Below, one piece after another: positions 25,401 through 37,700 of a stretch of DNA of 64,000 nt. Source of the stretch: Strongylocentrotus droebachiensis (Eukaryota; Echinodermata; Echinoidea; Camarodonta; Strongylocentrotidae); assembly GCA_035222895.1 (NCBI GenBank), contig JAVYIG010002116.1, positions 186,001 to 250,000 of the forward strand, given 5' to 3'. Made by a program: the position numbers and the translations under genes. Within the stretch, counting starts at the first letter, position 1. The number at the start of each line of letters is the position of its first letter. The notes beneath the pieces are model-generated. The model ran no database searches. It was given only the letters and a program-made list of their open reading frames with translations, and had not been told where the DNA came from.

Positions 25401-28400
25401 GCCGGAGACCGTTGGATATGTGACGCGCATGCATAATACAGGATAAGGTGCAAATACTTACGAAAGGATTTGGTATGGTAGTCGTGTCATTGTAATGTGG
25501 TGAAACCTCTTGATTACATCCTGCATGGCATGGGGAAATAAAGGTCAAACCGTTTGACCCACAGACGGGTTGAAAGATTTCATCTGAGCATGCGCAGTGC
25601 ATGTTACATCCGTCGCTGAAATATAGCAACAATAGTGGAAAGAAAATAAGATATTTAGTGGATTGCGGTTCCATACTCACTAGGCAAGTGTCGGAAAACC
25701 ACGGCAAGACATGCATGGCACATTTTGAGCAATACATATTTATATATGCACATATATAGAAATAAGTCAATTTGGCCTATAAGTTAGTGAAGAAGAAATA
25801 ACAAAACAAATAGGAGATCAAAAATATACGAATTTTCGGCTCCAAATTAAGCCTTTGTCAAGTATATAAAATTATTGAAACCAGTGTTCTTCAAAACTTG
25901 AAATGAGGTGCAACTGTTACGACGTGCGCTCATGCAGTTCAGAAAACAAAGATGATAAGTTTGTTAGAAAAACTGGGGGAACAAAAAAAGAGTGGGAATA
26001 TGCGAAAGAAAATATGCACGAGAATGACAAAACAAAGAAAAGGACAACAAATTCTTAGAAAAAGAAAAGGAGAACAGAAACAATGAGCGTGAGAGAAGAG
26101 AAAAAAGGGGAGGGGGTCGAAACTAGAAAGAAAGAAAAGAAGAAAAAGACAAAAAGCAAACGATGGGAAAAGAGTGGAATGAAAGGTTTATATCCCACGA
26201 GGTTGATGACAGCCGAGATAGTGGATATAAGGCGTTCCTCGATATCTTTCCTTCCTGACAGTATCTTATTGGAAATCATCCATGAGGACGCTCACTTGGA
26301 AGTCACTCGTCATGAATGAAAAAGTTACCTGGTAGGATATGACGAAAGCATTTGTGATGGAAATTGCCATAAAGGATGCCCTCACGGTAACCAAGTTGTG
26401 CTAGGAATACTCCCCAGGGAGTGGAATTGTGCACACCACGACTTGTGAGTAAATGAATCCGATAACCAGGGTAATAATGAGATCTGTAAAGCGCTTAGAG
26501 GCGGTATTCCGTTTTAAACGCTACATACATCCATATTTATCATTATTATTATTATCATTGTTGTTGTTGTTGTTATTATATTATTATTTTTGTTATAATT
26601 ATTATGTCGATCAGTTTAACTTACCTGATCGGATTAGTGTCGGATGGAGTCGTCAGTCCATCATAGGAGGTCGTCACACCAGCAACAGGAACATTATCAC
26701 ACCCCAGTAACATACCCATGGGGTAGAGGATGAATCCAATAATAGAACATACCAGTACGAAGAGACCACACTGCTTAGAGTTGAATTTAAATCTTCGACA
26801 AATGTAGGCAGAGAAGATGTTACTGATGATATTTGATGGACCGAGAACTATGGCTAAAAGAGTTTTAAGAGAAGGCACGAAAGGATAAACCAATTGCATC
26901 TTTAGCAAACATAGAATTTGTTACTGTTGGTATTCGACTATTTCTGAAAGAGTTTTAAGAGAAGGCACGAAAGGATATTCTAATTGCATCTTTAACAAAC
27001 AAAGAAGTTGTTACTGTTGGTATTCGACTATTTTCAAAAGAGTTTTAAGAGAAGGCACGAGAGGATAAACCACTTGCATCTTTGGCAAAAAAAGAAGATG
27101 TTACTGAATGATGGTATTCGACTGATGATGTTCGATGGACCAATACCAGTGGCTGCAAATTGTTTATTAAAGAGGCAGTACTAAGAGACAAACCAATTGA
27201 ATCTGTCAGATGATGACATTAGGAGCCAGAGCATATAACACTGAGTTCCTATAGGACATATATTTATTCAGATGGTCATATCTCAGCCAATACTTAACAT
27301 ATTCAATTGGTTTTTGGACCTTTGGACATTATTTGTTATGCTCTTTTGGAAAATGAAGAAAAAAAATGAGAAATTCTAAAAATAGATTTGTGATGACGTC
27401 AGTCACACTTCACCACTCTATAGCTCTTTCATGCCATCTAACCCCCCCCCCCCCTCCTCCACCCACCCGCCCCTCCCCTCCCCCGTTATTAATGTTTGTC
27501 TTTTTTTTCTCTTGCCAAGATTGTCCACATCCTTCAAAAAGACAAAGACATTCCTTTTCCTTCGGTATGGGTAATATATGAGTACTGTCTGTAATTTAAG
27601 TAATCAATTGCCAATTATTACAGACATGAGCGCTATAATTAAAATAAAACCCACTATAATTATAATTCCAAACCTCACCTATAACTAGCGCTGCTTGTGA
27701 CGGGCTGAGTGAGAACTGCGTTTCGGTGTACTTCACCCCAAAGGCTGCGAAGATGGCGATGATCGATATGAAGGCTGTTTCATTGACAACAAGACACATG
27801 TTGGTAGGATTGCAGACGATACGTTTCAAAGCAAGGATGGGTCCTAATTGGGAAGTTAAAATGCAAACAAAGACATATACTAGTTTATTTAGAAAGCAAA
27901 CTTGTATATTTGTAAATTGGTTAACAAAATTATTTCAAATTAGATTTCAGCAAACATCTTGAGTTTGTAGGATAAGTTTTATTTGGTTACTTTTGTTAGG
28001 TATCGGATTCATCTAATATCGAATCTTCAAAATGCAACATATAAAATATAATGGGAAAATGTCCGCTGTATTCCTATAGATATTGATTGATGATTGATTT
28101 TTATTCGACAAGCTTCCAACATACAACAATATACAAGAATAACAGATCAAAATTAAGTCAGCTTGAACAGGATAACAAGGTAGCAACTTGAGACACAGAC
28201 AGGGGGACTTATCAAATATGTTCTTTGCTTTAGCAACAGTCAACAGCGCAGTAGCCATATGGGGTGGGGCATCACATTTTACTAACTCTCTGAAGATCGA
28301 TACGTAAAGTACAAGTAATACATCAAATATATGAAAGAATCCATAAATAGACGTTTTATTTCCTTTTATGTTATTCCCTGTTGCACAACTAGGATTATGC

Positions 28401-30124
28401 GCGTCATGTCTGCAGTACTCTGTCGATAGGTACAAAACAGTTATGTTTCTTTCTTTTGTTTAATTTAATTGTTTCATTTAATTGTTTCATTTAATTGTTT
28501 GTTTTAGCGATAGTGAAAAGATGGTCATTGACCCTGACAGTTTGAGATCCTACACCCCTGCTGGAAAGAACACACTCATTCACACTCATTCACAGTGTGA
28601 ATCACATTGTGAATCACAGTGTGAAATCACAGTTCACATTGTGAACACAGTGTGAAACACGGTGTGATTCACACTGTGAATGAGTGTGAATGAGTGTGTT
28701 CTTTCCTTTTCCGGTTATCCATACTGTGAACCACAGTGTGAAACGAATCGACCTAAATGTGAAAACGCCCCAATTTTTCATTGTGGAGCACACTGTGATT
28801 CACAGTGTGAAACACAGTGTGATTCACACTGTGAATGAGTGCGAATGAGTGTGTTTTTTCCTTTTCCGGTTATCCATACTGTGAACCACAGTGTGAAACG
28901 AATCGACCACAATGTGAAAACGCCCCAATTTAACATTGTGGAGCACACTGTGATTCACAGTGTGAAACACAGTGTGATTCACACTGTGAATGAGTGCGAA
29001 TGAGTGTGTTCTTTCCTTTTCCGGTTATCCATACTGTGAACCACAGTGTGAAACGAATCGACCACAATGTGAAAACGCCCCAATTTAACATTGTGAAACA
29101 CACCGTGATTTACACTGTGAATGAGTGTGAATGAGTGTGTTCTTTCCAGCAGGGACACTCGCTCCTACCGTACCTTTGATGACCTTTTCAACGACGACAC
29201 CACCATCAAGATGTGCGTATATCGACCCACGCCTCTCCCTCAAATCATTGTCCTCCTCCTCCTCATCCTTCTCATCCTCTGCATCCATCGCCGCCACAGG
29301 CGGTCCATTCAACTGCTTCCCTTCCTCCGTCTCGGCCTCTTCCTTCTCTTCCTTCCACTTCCTGATCGCCGAGGGCATGGTCCGCGGGTAGAAGAAGATT
29401 GGAATACTCAGGAAGACCAGGATGATGCTCAATATGACGAAGCCCAGCCACCAAGCCCCAATCCAGCGAGGATCGTTTTGGCTGATCATGGGAATCTGGT
29501 CGCTCGGCACACGATCGAAGTCGACGTATAGGGACGTTGTGAAAGCAGCGAAGAGGAAGCCGCCGCTGGGACCAAAGGTAAACGCCAAGAACAAAACAGC
29601 TGTCAAAAATTGGATGAAAAAAACTCTTACTAAATCCACACCTTACCTTAATTGAGTTAAAATGAAAGACCGAAAATTCTAAACGATGATTTTAAACCCA
29701 TTAACCTATTTTACCTGATAAAAGTGGTCTAGAGCTCTAGTTCTTTAAGGTATTGATAAACCATGAAAGATGGCTACTTCGGCCTACTGTGAAACAGGAT
29801 TTTCCCTGTAAGAATTAAGCCTTCAAGTTCACATTCGCAACGACTTTCAAAATCAACCTCAGGCAATGTCAATAGCCATGTCAATCACCTATTCATTTCA
29901 ATATTCGAACATTGTGATGACGATTATACGTAATCCAAACTTGATTTTAAATTCTTTGCCACCGTGCTCTTGATGGGATCCCCTGACTGAAAAATACCCC
30001 ACTTATCAAAGTCATACTTTTGAAGGTATCAAACGTGACCCTAGAATGGAGTAGCTATACGGGTGCATGGGAGCACGTACGTGTCCCTAATCAATAATGG
30101 TAAAAACATACCGAGGGTCTCGAG

Positions 30125-30190
<66 letters not shown>

Positions 30191-33100
30191 AGACACTACG
30201 TCACAATGGTCACTGGTCTTCAATTCGTAAAAATACGATAACGAAATGATAAATCTGTAAAGAAACAGTACCCCCTGACTCTCAGCAAACAATAAATAAG
30301 AAAACAATATTATGTAGTACTGAAATATTTCGCAAGGTAGCTTAATTGTTTTGCATCCCTTTTTGGCTACATCATTCATACAAAACAGTCTTTTTATTAT
30401 GATACGACAAGGCTCCATTAACATTTTCTGCGGACTTGTTTTTGTCAAAGTTATGGGATTAGGGTTAGTGTTAAGGGTTGCGATTTGAGTTTTACGCCTG
30501 GCAAAAGGCGCTTCGTGTGCAACGGACTTTACCTGTATAAGCAGTGAGATTGTGCTTCGTGACGCTGTCATCGATGTATGTAATGACAAGAGCGACGAAA
30601 GGGGCGTTCCCAATACCACTTATGAGCTGACCAAGAATGATCCACCATACAGTCCGAAGATCCCCCTTCGATGACCCTTGGTGGAGGTCACCTAACGTGG
30701 ACAAAAAGAAGAATATTTAACAATTTGTTTTGGTGTCGTGTCATTACATTAGGTGCCGTGGTATAGTGGTTATTCCCTTGACGTACTTTCAATCCAAGAG
30801 TTGATGGTTCGAATCCCAGTCCGGCCCGGCCCTAAAGTCATTGGCAATTAGACATCAATCCACGTTTGCCACTCTCCACTCAGGTGTTAAATGGGTAGGA
30901 TGCGAGCAGGGGCGGATCCACGTAGCGATTTTTCCGGCCCGGGCCCCCCCCACCCCTTGTCCCCCAAAACGATAAAAAAAAATTATAAAACAAAAAACAA
31001 AAGCGACCCCCACTTATTCGCCCTTTGTCGCCGGCTGGAGCCTCTGCAGGCGCGGATCCACGGGGGGGGGGGGGGGCTGACGGTTAAAAAAAATAGTGGT
31101 CTCCCCCCCCCCCCCCTGCTTTTTCATCGGCTGACTGAGTCGGCGCAAAATATTTCCTGAAAACTGGACAAAAAAAGTGCCTCCTACCCCCCCCCCCCCG
31201 CTTATTCACCGGTGGCTGAGTCGCAATTAATATTTTCTCACGGATTGGGCCCCCCCCCCCCCTCTTCCCGCTGGCTGGATCCGCCACTGGATGCGAGAAG
31301 TATTGTAGTTTGCTCGGCACTGCGAGTCTGTAAAATTTGCGCCTGCCTGGGGTGCCCCCCCCCCCCCCCCCCAGAGTGGAGAATGTGAATGCAATGTGTT
31401 TGGGCAAGCTTGAATCTAATGGCCGGGATAATGATATATCCGTAAAGAGATTAAATCGATTTGTAAAACCTGATTCTAATAATCTTCTATTTCAGAGCCG
31501 ATCGGCACATTCGTTCGCTGGCGTGCCAGGAATGAATGACCATCACCACAAATAATAAGCACCGTTTTTTAAACAGCAAAATTGCATCAGTCAAAATCAT
31601 CGTTTAATTTGATCCGTCTTAGTTGACTATAATGATGACCCACTTGTCATTTTTTAATTCGTAGTCTTACACACTATGTCTATGTTCTTTGATTAATCTC
31701 CAAGCCTTTGGTAAACCACACTTACGAGATAATAAGAACAGGGATATCATTTGAGTTGCATATGATAGTATGTATGACGTTTCCGTAGTGCCTCGGACAT
31801 TTCCACATATAAGCCCGGCTACAGATCCGGCAACCCGTATATGGCTCAATGGTTCAATTTAATATATTACTCGATCATTACAAAAAAAACAATGGCAGTA
31901 ATATAAACAGTGTCAAATTAGGTGATTTTAAGGAAGAAACATGGAAAATGTCAGTAAATTACTTTGGTTGGTTTCATTAACATTAATTTTTGTTTTACTT
32001 GCTATCGTTCGTTCGTGTCTCCTTAGATCAAGATTAATGTAATCTTGATCTTCGGAGTAGTTGCTACAACCGGCCGTGTCAGAAACGTTGCCCCGGGGTG
32101 CGAGATAGGACTCTTGTAGCGTGCCCCCATTTAAAACAATTATACAGTAACAGTTAACATTACATTGAATTAATAGTATGAAACTATTAAAATTACTCTC
32201 ATGTTACGGGAAAAAATATTGCATATATATATTATGAATCAATTGATTTGGTCGATCCAGTTCGATGGCACAAACACGGCACTACTGGACAAAGATCCTA
32301 ATAATTACAGAGCTTGGTCTTGTTGCTCTGTTCGCCAGCAGTTTGAGGATACTTGCTATGAGTTCTAGATATGGCAATCATCACAAAAGTGATGCACCAT
32401 TTAACAGGGAAATTGTACTGTTACAACAACAAAAATCATCGTCTTTTCATGCTAATTGGCTTTAACAAATAATAAACCCAATAATTACTATTGTTTAGTA
32501 ATTTTACATCCTGTTTATCTTTTTTAATTGAAATACAATATAGAACAGGGATATGATTTGAGTGGCATGTGAAAAGTTAATATCCAATAGCTTTACGTCT
32601 ATATCAACCTCCAAAGTACTCCGGTATTGTAAGATTGGCTTTAGATCCGGCATCATTTATCGACCAACCTCAGCGATTACTAGTGTGTGCTCAAGCACTA
32701 CCCTCCTGGATCCTGTTTCATAAAACTTGATATCAATAACAAGTTACAAGCTACTGTTATAAGCTACTGAAATCACGGCATCTTATTGGCTGAGAGCAAA
32801 TTTGTCATAGAAATTTAGCATTTGTTATAGTTAACATGTTTTATGAAACAGGCCCCTGGATCCTGTTTCATAAAAACTTCTCTTTAGTATCCAGTGATAA
32901 ACCTCCATCACAATTTTGCTCCCAGCCAATCAAATGCAACTATTCCAGTAGCTTATAATATGTATTCTAGTTTGTTATTGATATCGATATAAATGCAACC
33001 GGGCCCTTATTACAGATCAGTTTGTTTGTGAAAATTCTATATTCTATATTCATTCAATGGATTAATTTGCCCAATGTATGTTCGACACGGAAATATGTTT

Positions 33101-34709
33101 CGCTCACATGTAAAATAAAGGCTCAAACAAAGTTAACCACGAACATAAATAGGATATGAAATATTGGTTATATTTTGGTGGTGACCAGATAATAATCATA
33201 CATAATATTGATTTTCGTTTGGTTATGGTTTGTTTCGTTTCCTCAAAGTTTATTATTTAACTGTCTTTATGCATATTTATAAATGAAAACTATTTACCAC
33301 TATACGAATAGAGAATAAACTTTATGAACGAGATATCTATAACAACAAAGCAGTATTGAGTTGTATTAATAGCCGTGTTAGTGATTATAAATGATTCTCA
33401 TATCATTTCATCTTCTTAAATAACCTTTCTAATAGTCCATCCAAAATATTTCCATATAATTCTAGTAGATATATGTGTCTACTAGCTGTATTAAAAAAAG
33501 GATAATTAAACGTTATGGTAAAGAATGTTTTGCCATGATTACAATGGAATAAATACGCACCTCCATCATGACCATTCGATGCATTGGTCCAAGATTCTGT
33601 AGCTCCATACTTGTGTAGACCTCCGTCACCCACACTGCATAGGTCTTCAACCTCGTCCACAGATCCCGTCAGGATGGTCTTTGGGTTGATAGGATCGGTC
33701 ACGAAGTGAGGCATAGAACAGAGCATGGTGCCCACAGCAGTCAACAACATCCCAGTGCCAATCCAACGGGGCCGATGCCCCATCTGGCCGTAGTGACTGA
33801 GGGGGATCACAAAGAGCGTGCTGACGATATCCGCTGCTATGGTGATGGCTCCGGATTGGGCGCTGTCCAACCGGAAGTTGCGCTCGATGGTGGTCAAGAC
33901 GGCGCCAATGTAGACGTAAGACATCATGGCGAAGGAGGTAGTGATCATCATGTGAACGGTGAAGACCTTCGGGTTGGCAAGGCGTTGGGACCAGGATGGG
34001 GCACAGGTGGGAGGACAGCAACATAGAGTGTCCTCTTCAGGGATACTGTCGAGATCTTTGTGAACATCTTGACCCCGCCCTGACCCCGCCTTACTGCTCC
34101 GGTTATTATTGATATTGGAATCAGTCATGTCTGCACCTAGATGAACTAAATTAAAAAGATAACAAATTACTAGCTATAAAATGATTCAGGATGTATGACT
34201 TGAGCAGAAGAATCGGGGAGGGGGCGCAAGTGGCGGAGGTAACCGTCTTTTTTTGCACTCGCCCTCCCTCCCCCACCCCAAAACACACACACGCACACAC
34301 ACATACACACTTTTAGATAAACCAATTATGAGTCAACTGAAGGAACATTACCCTTGGGTTATTCTCCGAGGCTACTTCATGGCCAATGACATCATTATGA
34401 TTGTACAATAATCTGCTATTCGGCCATGAGGGCTGCGAATGATTACTTATCAATAAACCCTTTTAAAACATTTGATTTGATTTGATTTAATTCGGTTTAT
34501 TAATGCAGTTGGGAAGCTAGTATTGCTCAATTTACGAAGACAATGTACAACACAATGATAAACGATCAAAATATGAGTGACTAAAATGTACGACCATAAA
34601 TCATGCATAATGAAACAAAATGAAACTCAAATATTACATCAAAATCTAAATATATTACAAATATTAAAAAAAAATAAACAAATATGTGTCATCAACAAAG
34701 GTTACCAAC

Positions 34710-34741
<32 letters not shown>

Positions 34742-37700
34742 TGGAACTAGAAAAGAGGAATAGAAGGAAGAAGAAGAAAGAAAGAACATGATTGGAGGAG
34801 AGGGGTAAAGAAGGACATAGATTAGAAAAAGAAAAGTAGAAAGAGAGGAGAATGACATGACAAAATTTGTTGCTGCATATGCTTCATTATGTCAGAGTAA
34901 AATGATGTGCCGCGAACAGTAAGGCCTACAGGCATTGTGGAAACCAACAATGACGGTCGCATCCTACCGGGTACCCATTTTAACAACATTTTAACATTAT
35001 GGAAACGGACCAATGTAAATGTAGACCTACATCACATAGCAGCGTTTCGGCATATATAGTTAACCCTGCATTTGAACTTTCCATTTGACATGTTCAGGAC
35101 CCGGCTGCAATATGACTGCATGATCTGCATCACCGGAAAACTTGTTGTTGTGGTCATAACCAGAATGACGATCGATATGAAATAATTCTTTGATTATATA
35201 CACGCAACGGGGCAAAACATAACTGAAGTATAACCTTGTACTAAAGTGATCTATTCAGTAGAAAAACTTTACAATAATAGGATTAGCCTTCCATTGAAAC
35301 GTGGATAAGGATGCATAGTTCGAGACGATAAAGGCAATTTTAAGAATGGGCAATAAACAGGGATAGTGAATAGCCTAGGTATTGAACATCGCCAAACAAG
35401 GGTCTGGGGGACTTTGAACTTGTGATTCAAATCACTGCTGAATCACATACTGAATTATGAGGGTGTCATCGTTTGAAAACATCATATGACGTCCATGGCG
35501 TGCGAATACAACAAAAACACGGTACTGTCACTACAAGTACAAGGTCCAATTCTTCTTGAAAAGAAATCCAGACTTGAAAGTAAACTACAATAAATTAAAA
35601 GAAAGCAGGGAAATGAGACCTTATGATGGCCCCGTCTAGTAATCGTAACTTATTTGCGATTGACACCAATCGCAATTATGTACATGTATACACTGGCGTA
35701 CTGATGGAGGGGAGACTTGGGGGGGGGGGGCAGTTGACCCCCCTAATAAAATACAAACGTGGTTTATTTCTAATTCGATACCAGTGATTTACAAATGTTG
35801 CTGAAATGGCATGATTTTTACCTGAGCTTCCGGGGCTCTGCCCCCTGGACCCCACCAAGGCCTCTATATAAGGCGACCCGTGGATGCTCATATGAACGTA
35901 ATATAATGCCTAAAACCCCTGAGCTACTGGGGGCTCCGCCTCCTGGGCCCCATTCCATTAGTGACCTGCCAGTGTCACAAATAAGGTATCAAAATCTGAG
36001 TGATCTGACCGTAAATAAATATGCTTAAAACCCCTGAGCTTAATTTGCCCCTGACCACACGCCAATTTACGCTCCCCTTGCCTCGCTCTACCTGATCGTA
36101 AATACTTTAGCTCCCCCCCCCCCCCCCCCACTTTGAAAAACGATCCGCGGGGCCTGAATGTAACATGTAAGAGTGGTTGTGACGCGGATTTTGTTTTTGT
36201 TTATCCCTCCCCCCCCCAAAAAAAAAAAAAAAACAACAACAACAACAACAAACAACAACAAAACATTTTTGCTCATTACGCCACTGCATGTATATAAGAG
36301 ATAGGAGAGCAAAGTTGCGATTGATTGGAGGACTTGTGATTAATTTGGAGCAATCGCAATTCTTTATAAGACGGGGCCCTGAGGGGCAGACAAGTGAAAG
36401 TATGAACGAAGTCGGACAGAAACAATCAGTAATGTTACTGCTGTGACGTAGAGTCGGACAACTTTCCCTCTTTTTTCAACACACGAAATCACCAAAATAA
36501 TAATATTTCAAAATGGCTTACTCAGGAGGGTCTTTCCTTTAGAGAACAATAATAATAATAATAAATATTTATAAAGCGCATAATAAACATAAGTTTCTCT
36601 ATGCGCTGTACAAGCATAATGAGCATAATATGCTCTCCAGAATTTACTTTGAATAGTGCCCCAATGGATAAGGCGCTTGGGAGAAGAAAAGAAAGAATGG
36701 GAGAGTTTTCCGTGTCTACGTCACAATCTACTAACCAAATTATAGATTCATATAGGTTTAGTGATCTCATTTTCAAACCTTCATTGGCCTAGATCACCTT
36801 CAGCATTCTATTTCTCTTACTTGTTCTGCTTTCATACAAATGAACATTATTACAACGCTAAGGAATAATATTGAATATGTTGAGGTCGCGGAAAGGCTGC
36901 ATCACGTACTTAAGTTTGTTGACTTATACAGTTATTCCCCAAGTAAACAGTGGATGAGACCTGGGCCCCTTTGCATAAAACTTTTAACGTAGCGTTAAGC
37001 CCCTAATTTAGCGGTAAGTCCAGATCCAGTTGCAAGGACATCTGACGGATGAATGATCTTTCACAAACCACTTTTTCCTCTCCTTCTTCTTCTCTTTTAC
37101 GTCAGAGATCCAAAGAATAATTTCCATAATCTCCTTTCGCAACTTCGGTATTTTTGTCGCGTATAATTATATACTCCGCAAAAAATTCTTCTTTTAATTC
37201 TTGTGATTGTTTTTTCTTCTTCTGATTTTACTTTTAAAAAATACGTGATAGATCAATGTGACATTCTGTCCGTTTTCATGGGGTCCGTTGAAATGTTTCA
37301 GGTTTGTTATTTTCGTTGATAAAGTTGTAATCATTGTTTTTGTTCATGCGGTTATTTTCCAATCATCCGACAGAATCGTAAAGTTGCAATGAAAGTCGCC
37401 ATTTCGGTACCGAGACAATTAAGCTATGTACCGGGATGTACCATTGCTTGAAACTTTAGTAACTTTAGTAGATATTGGACGTACAAATAAGTGGGTACAA
37501 GTAAAATAAATATATAAATGAATGAATATGTAAATTAATAAATGAATAAATATCAATGATACAACATAACGACAATTTCTGTCGAGGAAAATAAAAGGTG
37601 GTCTAGAACATTAAGTACAGTCCATCTTTAAAAAATCCAAAGTGTTAAATCAATAGGGCCGAGGAAACTCGGGAGAGACAGCCGCTATTTCGGTTTGAAC

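Noticed and set aside
26331..26452. Possible extra SLCO exon on the minus strand with a donor at 26330 (CTACCAG|GTAACT)
   Set aside because: Exons 5 and 6 already join in phase and the OATP sequence is continuous; the stretch has no OATP-like residues.
29121..29655. Plus-strand frames over SLCO exon 3
   Set aside because: Antisense shadows; the minus-strand frame carries the OATP signature.
30752..30830. tRNA gene with good A- and B-boxes
   Set aside because: The acceptor stem does not pair, and the sequence runs into a SINE body shared with 50.5 kb.
33647..34026. 125 aa (minus, other frame) and 106 aa (plus) frames over SLCO exon 1
   Set aside because: Out-of-frame and antisense shadows of a clearly coding exon.
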